From positions 248,001-312,000 of the forward strand of contig NW_027017956.1 of the NCBI RefSeq assembly GCF_032854445.1: 64,000 nucleotides of DNA, written 5' to 3'. The stretch comes from Liolophura sinensis. Lineage: Eukaryota; Mollusca; Polyplacophora; Chitonida; Chitonidae. Below are positions 50,253 through 62,909 of the stretch, one piece after another. The notes under the pieces were generated by a model. It searched no databases. It saw only the letters and a list, made by a program, of their open reading frames with translations, and was not told the DNA's origin. The translations under genes were made by a program, and so were the position numbers. Every line of letters begins with the position of its first letter. Within the stretch, counting starts at the first letter, position 1.

Positions 50253-51138
50253 AAGAATTATTTTTAGAATAAATCGCTTCCAAACTCTGGTATATTCACC
50301 TTAGTTTAACTAAACGCCATCATATCGTATTTATGTTAATTACATGTAATATTGTAATAGGCATGTTCTTAAGTCAAGTGGCCCTTTGTTAGACTGTTTA
50401 GCCTTTCAAAACGAAAAATACAGGTATGCATATTTAAGAGAACTTAAGTTTGTCCTTTTTTAAAACCATTTTCTTCATTCCTCAATGAAAAATACATGCA
50501 TTGTTTCGCACCCCTATTTGCAGCGTACTGGCAATGGGCCAAATGTGTAGAATACGATATCTGTAAAATTAATCTGACTGCAATAAGATCAGAAAATTCG
50601 ACCCCAATTCTTTGATGGTTTTCTCTACGGTTCTTCTATATCGGGACTAGTCTTGCTGACAATGGTAACTGATGCTCGTCGGCAGGTACACGTACGTTAA
50701 TGAGATCAATAACTTTGTCTCTTTCTTTCAGGACAAATATGTAACTTATTAAACTAACGGTTTTGACAGATAAATGTTACAGCTCTGTGATCTCATCATG
50801 TTAGAAATGAAATAACAAATGCGATATAGACGTACTTGAGATCCTAATATTTTTTTTCCAGAGTGCTTACGGTGGACTTCGTTTGGATTCTGTGAGGGTT
50901 TTGATAGGTCTGTTATATGTTAATTGTGTATTACTGAAAACTCGCTCCACTAATATTATATGTACAAACATGTTTGCTTAAAGCCTTCCTTTCACTAGGA
51001 AATAAAATAGCCTGAGTAGGAGCCTTGTCAGGTGGGGTTATGTATGGGAGGACTAAGGTTTGCCTGAAGTGAAAGACATAGGTACAGTAAATGGCGCAGA
51101 GACATACATGTCTTTACAGATAAATGTTATCTGATCGT
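50253..51138 (+). repeat. Spacer A13 (886 bp)
   Basis: A8 subfamily; no indel relative to it. Confidence 0.9.
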
Positions 51139-51522
51139 CAGTTGCACAGACCGGCCCGGATAGCACAGTTGGTAGAGCGTCCGCTTCGGGACCGGTAGAT
51201 CCAGGATCAATCCTTGGTCGAGTCACACCTAAGACTTTAAAAGAGGAAGTTGTAACTTCCTCGTTTGGCGTTCAGCATGAAGGGGATAGTGCAACGACTG
51301 GTTGACCCGTTTCAGCATAATGGCTCGGGCGGGGCGGCTTACTTGCCTTCGGTAAGTCGTCTCAGTGATGCAGCCCTAAATAAAAGAGCGGTGAAAATCC
51401 GTCCTGCAACAAGGAGGCACATTAAACGTGCATGCACCCTAATGATTCCTTCGTCGTCATATGACTGAAAAATTGTTGAGTACGACGTTAAACCCCAAGC
51501 ACTCACTCACTCAGTTGCACAG
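51139..51522 (+). mobile_element. tRNA-derived SINE copy 13
   Basis: Body 51150-51511 (362 bp). gcagccctaaat variant but cattaaacgtg instead of cattacacgtg, unlike copies 8, 11 and 15. Confidence 0.88.
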
Positions 51523-51532
51523 CGACATACAT

Positions 51533-53471
51533 ACAAGATGAAGATTGTAATCGACATAATAGCTTGTTCAGTTACAAAATGAACATTGTAATCATTGTAA
51601 TAGCATGTTAAGTTACAAAGTGAACATTGTAATCCTTATAATTGCATGTTCAGTTACAAGATGAACATTGTAATCATTCTAAAAACATCATCAGTTGCAA
51701 GGTGAACATTGTAATCAGTATACAAGCATACTCAGTTGCAAAATGGACATTGTAATCATTACTTTAGCATATTCAGTTACAAGATGAACAATGTAATCAT
51801 TATAATCATGTGCTCAGTTACAAGGTGAACATTGTAATCATTACAATAGCGTGCTCAGTTACAAGATGAACATTGTAATCATTATAAAAACATGCCCAGT
51901 TACAAGATGAACATTGTAATAGTTAAAATAGCATGATCAGTTACGAAGTGAACATTGTAATCATTATAATAGCATGCTCAGTTGCAAGATAAACAATGTA
52001 ATCATTATAATATCATTTTCAGTTACAAGATGAAGATTGTAATCGACATAATAGCATGTTCAGTTACAAGATGAACATTGTAATCATTGTAATAGCATGT
52101 TCAGTTACAAAGTAAACATTGTAATCATTATAATAGCGTCAACGGTTACAAAATCACCATTGTAATTAATATAATAGCATGCTCAGTTACAAAATGAATA
52201 TTTCAATCATTATATTAGCATATTTCATTACAAGATGAACATTGTAATCATTATTATAGCATATGTAGTTACAAGATGAACATTGTAATCATTATCAAAA
52301 CATCATCAGTTACAAGGTGAACATTGTAATCAGTATAAAAGCATGCTCAGTTGCAAAATGGATATTGTAATCATTACATTAGCATATTCACGTACAAGAT
52401 GAACATTGTAATTATTATAATAATGTGCTCAGTTACAAGGTGAACAATGTAATCATTGTAATAGCATGTTCAGTTACAAAGTGAACATTGTAATCCTTAT
52501 AATTGCATGTTCAGTTACAAGATGAACATTGTAATCATTATAAAAAGTAAACAGTTTCAAGGTGAACATTGTAATCAGTATACAAGCATGCTCAGTTGCA
52601 AAATGGACATTGTAATCATTACATTAGCATATTCACTTACAAGATGAATATTGTAATCATTATAATAACATCATCAGTTACAACATAAGCATTGTATTCA
52701 TTATATTAGCTCGTTGACTTGCAAGATAAACATTGTAATCATTATAAAAGCATGTTCAGTTACAAGGTGAACATAGTAATCATTTTAAAAACATGCTCAG
52801 TTGCAAGATGAAGATTGTAATCGACATAATATCATGTTCAGTTACAAGATGAACATTGTAATCATTATAAAAACATCATCAGTTGCAAGGTGAACATTGT
52901 AATCAGTATACAAGCATGCTCAGTTGCAAGATAAACATTGTAATCATTACATTAGCATATTCACTTACAAGATGAATATTGTAATCATTATAATAACATC
53001 ATCAGTTACAAAGCAAACATTGTATTCATTATATTAGCACGTTCAATTACAAGATGAACATTGTAATCATTATAAAAGCATGTTCAGTTACAAGGTGAAC
53101 ATTGTAATCTTTATAATAGCATGTTCAGTTACAAGGTGGACATTGTAAGTATAAAAGCATGCTCAGTTCCAAAATGGACATTGTAATCATTACATAAGCA
53201 TATTCAGTTACAAGATGAATATTGTAATCATTATAATAACATCATCAGTTACAAAATGAACATTGTATTCATTATATTAGCACGTTCAATTACAAGATGA
53301 ACATTGTAATCATTATAATATCATGCTCAGTTGCAAGATGAAGATTGTAATCGACATAATAGCATGTTCAGTTACAAGATGAACATTGTAAACATTGTAT
53401 TAGCATGTTCAGTTACAAAGTGAACATTGTAATCATTATAATAGCATGTTCAGTTACCAGATGAACATTGT
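51533..53471 (+). repeat. 41-bp satellite array S13 (1,939 bp)
   Basis: Closest to S8 by shared private variants, although S11 lies between them. Confidence 0.95.
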
Positions 53472-54357
53472 AAGAATTATTTTTAGAATAAATCGCTTCC
53501 AAACTCTGGTATATTCACCTTAGTTTAACTAAACGCCATCATATCGTATTTATGTTAATTACATGTAATATTTTAATAGGCATGTTCTTAAATCAAATGG
53601 CCCTTTGTTAGACTGTTTAGCCTTTCAAAACGGAAACTACAGGTATGCATATTTAAAAGAACTTATGTTTGTCCTTTTTTAAAACCATTTTCTTCATTCC
53701 TCAATGAAAAATACATGCATTGTTTCGCACCCCTATTTGCAGCGTTCTGGCAATGGGCCAAATGTGTAGAATACGATATCTGTGAAATTAATCTGACTGC
53801 AATAAAATCAGAAAATTCGACCCCAGTTCTTTTATGGTTTTCTCTACGGTTCTTCTATATCGGGACTAGTCTTGCTGACAATGGTAACTGATGCTCGTCG
53901 GCAGGTACACGTACGTTAATGAGATCAATAACTTTGTCTCTTTCTTTCAGGACAAATATGTAACTTATTAAACTAACGGTTTTGACAGATAAATGTAACA
54001 GCTCTGTGATCTCATCATGTTAGAAATGAAATAAAAAATGCGATATAGACGTACTTGAGCTCCTAATATGTTTTTTCCAGAGTGCTTACGGTGGACTTCG
54101 TTTGGATTCTGTGAGGGTTTTGATAGGTCTGTTATATGTTAATTGTGTATTACTGAAAACTCGCTCCACTAACATTATATATACAAACATGTATGCTTAA
54201 AGCCTTCCTTTCACTAGGAAATAAAATAGCCTGAGTAGGAGCCTTGTCAGGTGGGGTTATGTATGGGAGGACTAAGGTTTGCCTGAAGTGAAAGACATAG
54301 GTACAGTAAATGGCGCAGAGACATACATGTCTTTACAGATAAATGTTATCTGATCGT
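53472..54357 (+). repeat. Spacer A14 (886 bp)
   Basis: C-linked subfamily. tatttaaaagaac as in A9, and ccccagttc as in A15. Confidence 0.9.
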
Positions 54358-54746
54358 CAGTTGCACAGACCGGCCCGGATAGCACAGTTGGTAGAGCGTC
54401 CGCTTCGGGACCGGTAGATCCAGGATCAATCCTTGGTCGAGTCACACCTAAGACTTTAAAAGAGGAAGTTGTGACTTCCTCGTTTGGCGTTCAGCATGAA
54501 GGGGGATAGTGCAACGACTGGTTGACCCGTTTCAGTATAATGGCTCGGGCGGGGCGGCTTACTTGCCTTCGGTAAGTCGTCTCAGTGATGCAGCACTAAA
54601 TAAAAGAGCGGTGAAAATCCGTCCTGCAACAAGGAGGCACATTAAACGTGCATGCACCCTAATGATTCCTTCGTCGTCATATGACTGAAAAATTGTTGAG
54701 TACGACGTTAAACCCCAAGCACTCACTCACTCACTCAGTTGCACAG
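54358..54746 (+). mobile_element. tRNA-derived SINE copy 14 (C-linked form)
   Basis: Body 54369-54735 (367 bp), standard duplications. Confidence 0.88.
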
Positions 54747-54803
54747 CGACATACATGTCTATACAGAAAAATGCTATCTGATCGCAGTCAGTGTAAAATT
54801 CCT

Positions 54804-54933
54804 GACGGTGTTTACTGTGCAGCAGAGATTCAGGATGGTGCTTACTGTGTAGCAGAGTTTCAGGATGGTATTTACTGTGCAGCAGAGATTCAGGATGGTG
54901 TTTACGGTGCAACAGAGATTCAGTATGGTGTTA
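54804..54933 (+). repeat. 30-bp minisatellite, 4.3 units
   Basis: Right-domain form. Confidence 0.9.
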
Positions 54934-55152
54934 ATTGATTTAATCAACGATTCAGGAAAACACAGTGATCCAGGTTTAGAAGCTTCAGGTTATATTAATA
55001 TCTTGAAGTAATGATACTGCGTTGCTTGAAACCATTTAAACATCCGAATTCCACTGACTCTGTCAACACGCTGGATGAAAGAATATATTGGAGTGAAATC
55101 AGATAGAGAAACACATGATTTTCTATCGGCCTCACAACGTTTTACATTTAAC

Positions 55153-55311
55153 TTACTTATTTAATTTTTGTTTGAGGAGGGCCTCAGTTACCGAGGGGGT
55201 CAGCACGCCATCGCCCTCTGTAATCCCACATGGAACACTGGGGTTAGAGCTGATTTCCTAGCTGGCACCATCTTTTAAGTGCCAATATTGAGAAATGCCT
55301 TCTATTTCTTC
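55153..55311 (-). pseudogene. Degenerate coding remnant (right-domain form)
   Basis: As at 28057. Confidence 0.35.
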
Positions 55312-55453
55312 TCAACGATCAACGGTACAAAGACGCAGTTTGGACCAAATACACGCTAAAAAGCTCATCTTATCCCCACACATTATCCACACTAAATCTT
55401 TCATTTTTCCCCTCAGCTGAAATAGACTAAATCCAGTTAAAGAGACTCGTGTC

Positions 55454-57738
55454 TTATGATAGCATGCTCAGTTACAAGATAAACATTGTAAACATTATAT
55501 TATCACGCTCACTTACAAGGAAAACATTGTAATCATTATAATAGAAAGCTCAGTTACAAGATGAAAATTGTAATCATAATAGCATGTTCAGTTACAAGAT
55601 GAATATTGTAATCATTATAATAACATCATCAGTTACAAAATGAACATTGTATTCATTATATTAGCACGTTCAATTACAACATGAACATTGTAATCATTAT
55701 AATAGCATGCTCAGTTACAAGATGAACATTGTAAACAGTATAATAGCGTGCCCATTTACAAAATGAACATTGTCATCATTATAATAGCATGCTAAGTTAC
55801 AAGATGAACATTGTAATCATTATAAAAACATCATCAGTTACAAGGTGAACATTGTAATCAGTATAAAAGCATGCTCAGTTGCAAAATGAACATTGTAATC
55901 ATTATAATAGCATGTTCAGTTACAAGGTGAACATTGTAATTATTATAAAAACATGCCCAGTTACAAGATGAACATTGTAATACTTCTAATAGCATGTTCA
56001 GTTACGAAGTGAACATTGTAATCATTATAATAGCATGCTCAGTTTCAAGATAAACATTGTAATCATTATAATATCATTTTCAGTTGCAAGATGAAGATTG
56101 TAATCGACATAATAGCATGTTCAGTTACAAGATGAACATTGTAATCATTGTAATAGCATGTTCAGTTACAAAGTGAACATTGTAATCCTTATAATTGCAT
56201 GTTCAGTTACAAGATGAACATTGTAATCATGATAAAAACATCATCAGTTGCAAGGTGAACATTGTAATCAGTATACAAGCATGCTCAGTTGCAAATTGGA
56301 CATTGTAATCATTACAATAGCATATTCAGTTACAAGGTGAACATTGTAATCATTATAATCAAGTGCTCAGTTACAAGGTGAACATTATAATCATTACAAT
56401 AGCGTGCTCAGTTACAAGATGAACATTGTAATCATTATAAAAACATGCCCAGTTACAAGATGAACATTGTAATAGTTAAAATAGCATGATCAGTTACGAA
56501 GTGAACATTGTAATCATTATAATATCATTTTCAGTTGCAAGATAAACATTGTAATCAGTATACAAGCATGCTCAGTTGCAAGATAAACATTGTAATCATT
56601 ACATTAGCATATTCACTTACAAGATGAATATTGTAATCATTATAATAACATCATCAGTTACAAAGTAAACATTGTATTCATTATATTAGCACGTTCAATT
56701 ACAAGATTAACATTGTAATCATTATAAAAGCATGTTCAGTTACAAGGTGAACATTGTAATCTTTATAAAAACATGCTCAGTTACAAGATGAACATTCTAA
56801 TCATTATAATAGCATGTTCATTTACAAGGTGGACATTGTAAGTATAAAAGCATGCTCAGTTGCAAAATGGACATTGTAATCATTACATAAGCATATTTAG
56901 TTACAAGATGAATATTGTAATCATTATATAAACATCATCAGTTACAAAATGAACATTGTATTCATTATATTAGCACGTTCAATTACAGGATGAACATTGT
57001 AATCATTATAATATCATGCTCAATTGCAAGATAAAGATTGTAATCGACATAATAGCATGTTCAGTTACAAGATGAACATTGTAATCATTGTAATAGCATG
57101 ATCAGTTACAAACTGAACATTGTAATCCTTATAATTGCATGTTCAGTTACAAGATGAACGTTGTAATCATTATAAAAACATCATCAGTTCCTAGGTGAAC
57201 ATTGTAATCTGTATACAAGCATGCTCAGTTGCAAAATGGACATTGTAATCATTGCAATAGCATATTCAGTTACAAGATGAACATTGCAATCATTATAATA
57301 ATGTGCTCAGTTACAAGGAGAACATTGAAATCATTACAATAGCGTGCTCAGTTACAAGGTGAACATTGTAATCATTATAAAAACATGCCCAGTTACAAGA
57401 TGAACATTGTAATAGTTAAAATAGCATGCTCAAATACAAGATGAGCAATGTAATCATTATAATAGCATGCTCAATTACAAGATGAAAATTGTAATTCGTA
57501 TAATAGCATGCTCAGTTACAACATGAACATTGTAATCATTATAATAGCATGTTTAGTTACAAGATGAACATTGTAATCAGTATAATAGCATGCTCAGTTA
57601 CAAAATTAATATTTTAATTATTACACTAGTATGCCCAGTTACAAGATGAACATTGTAATCAGTATAATAGCGTGCTCAGTTACAAGATGAGCAATGTAAT
57701 CATTATAATAGCATGTTCAGTTACCAGATGAACATTGT
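55454..57738 (+). repeat. 41-bp satellite array S14 (2,285 bp)
   Basis: S7/S12-type order with aaactgaac. Confidence 0.95.
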
Positions 57739-58624
57739 AAGAATTATTTTTAGAATAAATCGCTTCCAAACTCTGGTATATTCACCTTAGTTTAACTAAA
57801 CGCCATCATATCGTATTTATGTTAATTACATGTAATATTGTAATAGGCATGTTCTTAAGTCAAGTGGCCCTTTGTTAGACTGTTTAGCCTTTCAAAACGA
57901 AAAATACAGGTATGCATATTTAAGAGAACTTAAGTTTGTCCTTTTTTAAAACCATTTTCTTCATTCCTCAATGAAAAATACATGCATTGTTTCGCACCCC
58001 TATTTGCAGCGTACTGGCAATGGGCCAAATGTGTAGAATACGATATCTGTAAAATTAATCTGACTGCAATAAGATCAGAAAATTCGACCCCAGTTCTTTG
58101 ATGGTTTTCTCTACGGTTCTTCTATATCGGGACTAGTCTTGCTGACAATGGTAACTCATGCTCGTCGGCAGGTACACGTACGTTAATGAGATCAATAACT
58201 TTGTCTCTTTCTTTCAGGACAAATATGTAACTTATTAAACTAACGGTTTTGACAGATAAATGTTACAGCTCTGTGATCTCATCATGTTAGAAATGAAATA
58301 ACAAATGCGATATAGACGTACTTGAGATCCTAATATTTTTTTTCCAGAGTGCTTACGGTGGACTTCGTTTGGATTCTGTGAGGGTTTTGATAGGTCTGTT
58401 ATATGTTAATTGTGTATTACTGAAAACTCGCTCCACTAATATTATATGTACAAACATGTTTGCTTAAAGCCTTCCTTTCACTAGGAAATAAAATAGCCTG
58501 AGTAGGAGCCTTGTCAGGTGGGGTTATGTATGGGAGGACTAAGGTTTGCCTGAAGTGAAAGACATAGGTACAGTAAATGGCGCAGAGACATACATGTCTT
58601 TACAGATAAATGTTATCTGATCGT
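57739..58624 (+). repeat. Spacer A15 (886 bp)
   Basis: A8 subfamily with ccccagttc and aactcatgc. The 82-codon frame remains closed by tttgatgg. Confidence 0.9.
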
Positions 58625-59008
58625 CAGTTGCACAGACCGGCCCGGATAGCACAGTTGGTAGAGCGTCCGCTTCGGGACCGGTAGATCCAGGATCAATCCT
58701 TGGTCGAGTCACACCTAAGACTTTAAAAGAGGAAGTTGTAACTTCCTCGTTTGGCGTTCAGCATGAAGGGGATAGTGCAACGACTGGTTGACCCGTTTCA
58801 GCATAATGGCTCGGGCGGGGCGGCTTACTTGCCTTCGGTAAGTCGTCTCAGTGATGCAGCCCTAAATAAAAGAGCGGTGAAAATCCGTCCTGCAACAAGG
58901 AGGCACATTACACGTGCATGCACCCTAATGATTCCTTCGTCGTCATATGACTGAAAAATTGTTGAGTACGACGTTAAACCCCAAGCACTCACTCACTCAG
59001 TTGCACAG
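58625..59008 (+). mobile_element. tRNA-derived SINE copy 15
   Basis: Body 58636-58997 (362 bp), gcagccctaaat variant. Confidence 0.88.
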
Positions 59009-59018
59009 CGACATACAT

Positions 59019-60916
59019 ACAAGATGAAGATTGTAATCGACATAATAGCTTGTTCAGTTACAAAATGAACATTGTAATCATTGTAATAGCATGTTAAGTT
59101 ACAAAGTGAACATTGTAATCCTTATAATTGCATGTTCAGTTACAAGATGAACATTGTAATCATTATAAAAACATCATCAGTTGCAAGGTGAACATTGTAA
59201 TCAGTATACAAGCATACTCAGTTGCAAAATGGACATTGTAATCATTACTTTAGCATATTCAGTTACAAGATGAACAATGTAATCATTATAATCATGTGCT
59301 CAGTTACAAGGTGAACATTGTAATCATTACAATAGCGTGCTCAGTTACAAGATGAACATTGTAATCATTATAAAAACATGCCCAGTTACAAGATGAACAT
59401 TGTAATAGTTAAAATAGCATGATCAGTTACGAAGTGAACATTGTAATCATTATAATAGCATGCTCAGTTGCAAGATAAACAATGTAATCATTATAATATC
59501 ATTTTCAGTTACAAGATGAAGATTGTAATCGACATAATAGCATGTTCAGTTACAAGATGAACATTGTAATCATTGTAATAGCATGTTCAGTTACAAAGTA
59601 AACATTGTAATCATTATAATAGCGTCAACGGTTACAAAATCACCATTGTAATTAATATAATAGCATGCTCAGTTACAAAATGAATATTTCAATCATTATA
59701 TTAGCATATTTCATTACAAGATGAACATTGTAATCATTATCAAAACATCATCAGTTACAAGGTGAACATTGTAATCAGTATAAAAGCATGCTCAGTTGCA
59801 AAATGGATATTGTAATCATTACATTAGCATATTCACTTACAAGATGAACATTGTAATTATTATAAAAATGTGCTCAGTTACAAGGTGAACAATGTAATCA
59901 TTGTAATAGCATGTTCAGTTACAAAGTGAACATTGTAATCCTTTTAATTGCATGTTCAGTTACAAGATGAACAATGTAATCATTATAAAAAGTAAACAGT
60001 TTCAAGGTGAACATTGTAATCAGTATACAAGCATGCTCAGTTGCAAAATGGACATTGTAATCATTACATTAGCATATTCACTTACAAGATGAATATTGTA
60101 ATCAATATAATAACATCATCAGTTACAACATAAGCATTGTATTCATTATATTAGCTCGTTGACTTACAAGATAAACATTGTAATCATTATAAAAGCATGT
60201 TCAGTTACAAGGTGAACATAGTAATCATTTTAAAAACATGCTCAGTTGCAAGATGAAGATTGTAATCGACATAATAGCATGTTCAGTTACAAGATTAACA
60301 TTGTAATCATTATAAAAACATCATCAGTTGCAAGGTGAACATTGTATTCAGTATACAAGCATGCTCAGTTGCAAGATAAACATTGTAATCATTACATTAG
60401 CATATTCACTTACAAGATGAATATTGTAATCATTATAATAACATCATCAGTTACAAAGTAAACATTGTATTCATTATATTAGCACGTTCAATTACAAGAT
60501 GAACATTGTAATCATTATAAAAGCATGTTGAGTTACAAGGTGAACATTGTAATCTTTATAATAGCATGTTCAGTTACAAGGTGGACATTGTAAGTATAAA
60601 AGCATGCTCAGTTGCAAAATAGACATTGTAATCATTACATAAGCATATTCAGTTACAAGATGAATATTGTAATCATTATAATAACATCATCAGTTACAAA
60701 ATGAACATTGTATTCATTATATTAGCACGTTCAATTACAAGATGAACATTGTAATCATTATAATATCATGCTCAGTTGCAAGATGAAGATTGTAATCGAC
60801 ATAATAGCATGTTCAGTTACAAGATGAACATTGTAAACATTGTATTAGCATGTTCAGTTACAAAGTGAACATTGTAATCATTATAATAGCATGTTCAGTT
60901 ACCAGATGAACATTGT
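59019..60916 (+). repeat. 41-bp satellite array S15 (1,898 bp, one monomer fewer)
   Basis: S11-type order with one 41-bp monomer missing near 59735. Shares agcatgttgagttac with S11. Confidence 0.95.
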
Positions 60917-61802
60917 AAGAATTATTTTTAGAATAAATCGCTTCCAAACTCTGGTATATTCACCTTAGTTTAACTAAACGCCATCATATCGTATTTATGT
61001 TAATTACATGTAATATTTTAATAGGCATGTTCTTAAATCAAATGGCCCTTTGTTAGACTGTTTAGCCTTTCAAAACGGAAACTACAGGTATGCATATTTA
61101 AGAGAACTTATGTTTGTCCTTTTTTAAAACCATTTTCTTCATTCCTCAATGAAAAATACATGCATTGTTTCGCACCCCTATTTGCAGCGCTCTGGCAATG
61201 GGCCAAATGTGTAGAATACGATATCTGTGAAATTAATCTGACTGCAATAAAATCAGAAAATTCGACCCCAATTCTTTTATGGTTTTCTCTACGGTTCTTC
61301 TATATCGGGACTAGTCTTGCTGACAATGGTAACTCATGCTCGTCGGCAGGTACACGTACGTTAATGAGATCAATAACTTTGTCTCTTTCTTTCAGGACAA
61401 ATATGTAACTTATTAAACTAACGGTTTTGACAGATAAATGTAACAGCTCTGTGATCTCATCATGTTAGAAATGAAATAAAAAATGCGATATAGACGTACT
61501 TGAGCTCCTAATATGTTTTTTCCAGAGTGCTTACGGTGGACTTCGTTTGGATTCTGTGAGGGTTTTGATAGGTCTGTTATATGTTAATTGTGTATTACTG
61601 AAAACTCGCTCCACTAACATTATATATACAAACATGTATGCTTAAAGCCTTCCTTTCACTAGGAAATAAAATAGCCTGAGTAGGAGCCTTGTCAGGTGGG
61701 GTTATGTATGGGAGGACTAAGGTTTGCCTGAAGTGAAAGACATAGGTACAGTAAATGGCGCAGAGACATACATGTCTTTACAGATAAATGTTATCTGATC
61801 GT
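60917..61802 (+). repeat. Spacer A16 (886 bp), chimeric cassette
   Basis: The spacer is of the C-linked subfamily (attttaatagg, aaatcaaatgg, cttttatgg), while the SINE after it matches copy 10. The 82-codon frame is open at 61160-61408, with a private gcgctctgg change. Confidence 0.9.
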
Positions 61803-62186
61803 CAGTTGCACAGACCGGCCCGGATAGCACAGTTGGTAGAGCGTCCGCTTCGGGACCGGTAGATCCAGGATCAATCCTTGGTCGAGTCACACCTAAGACT
61901 TTAAAAGAGGAAGTTGTGACTTCCTCGTTTGGCGTTCAGCATGAAGGGGGATAGTGCAACGACTGGTTGACCCGTTTCAGTATAATGGGCGGGGCGGCTT
62001 ACTTGCCTTCGGTAAGTCGTCTCAGTGATGTAGCACTAAATAAAAGAGCGGTGAAAATCCGTCCTGCAACAAGGAGGCACATTAAACGTGCATGCACCCT
62101 AATGATTCCTTCGTCGTCATATGACTGAAAAATTGTTGAGTACGACGTTAAACCCCAAGCACTCACTCACTCACTCAGTTGCACAG
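61803..62186 (+). mobile_element. tRNA-derived SINE copy 16 with 5-bp deletion
   Basis: Body 61814-62175 (362 bp): a C-linked type SINE of 367 bp that has lost ctcgg near 61987 (tataatgggcgg). gatgtagcac as in copy 10. Joined directly to satellite. Confidence 0.88.
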
Positions 62187-62196
62187 CGACATACAT

Positions 62197-62909
62197 ACAA
62201 GATGAAGATTGTAATCGACATAATAGCATGTTCAGTTACAAAATGAACATTGTAATCATTGTAATAGCATGTTAAGTTACAAAGTGAACATTGTAATCCT
62301 TATAATTGCATGTTCAGTTACAAGATGAACATTGTAATCATTATAAAAACATCATCAGCTGCAAGGTGAACATTATAATCAGTATACAAGCATGCTCAGT
62401 TGCAAAATGGACATTGTAATCATTGCAATAGCATATTCAGTTACAAGATGAACATTGCAATCATTATAATAATGTGCTCAGTTACAAGGAGAACATTGAA
62501 ATCATTACAATAGCGTGCTCAGTTACAAGGTGAACATTGTAATCATTATAAAAACATGCCCAGTTACAAGATGAACATTGTAATAGTTAAAATAGCATGC
62601 TCAAATACAAGATGAGCAATGTAATCATTATAATAGCATGCTCAATTACAAGATGAAAATTGTAATTCGTATAATAGCATGCTCAGTTACAACATGAACA
62701 TTGTAATCATTATAATAGCATGTTTAGTTACAAGATGAACATTGTAATCAGTATAATAGCATGCTCAGTTACAAAATTAATATTTTAATTATTACACTAG
62801 TATGCCCAGTTACAAGATGAACATTGTAATCAGTATAATAGCGTGCTCAGTTACAAGATGAGCAATGTAATCATTATAATAGCATGTTCAGTTACCAGAT
62901 GAACATTGT
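62197..62909 (+). repeat. 41-bp satellite array S16 (713 bp, about 17 monomers)
   Basis: Begins and ends like S10 but lacks 922 bp of its middle. The join lies in the cattgcaatagcatattcag monomer, near 62430. Confidence 0.93.

Larger units (their letters stand above)
45986..53471. repeat. Right-domain higher-order repeat, copy III (7,486 bp)
   Basis: Canonical unit: spacer, SINE, C, 2,285-bp array, spacer, SINE, 1,939-bp array. Its second array shares private variants with the array of copy I (atcattctaaaaac, attcacgtacaag, aaagcaaac), while its first array shares aaactgaac with copy IV. It is therefore a mosaic. Confidence 0.93.
54747..55453 (+). repeat. Spacer C, copy 7 (707 bp)
   Basis: Right-domain form; the last C in the window. 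Confidence 0.88.
53472..60916. repeat. Right-domain higher-order repeat, copy IV (7,445 bp)
   Basis: Same order as copy III but 41 bp shorter. The loss is one satellite monomer in the second array near 59735, where the monomer carrying catatgtag in the other copies is missing. Confidence 0.92.
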
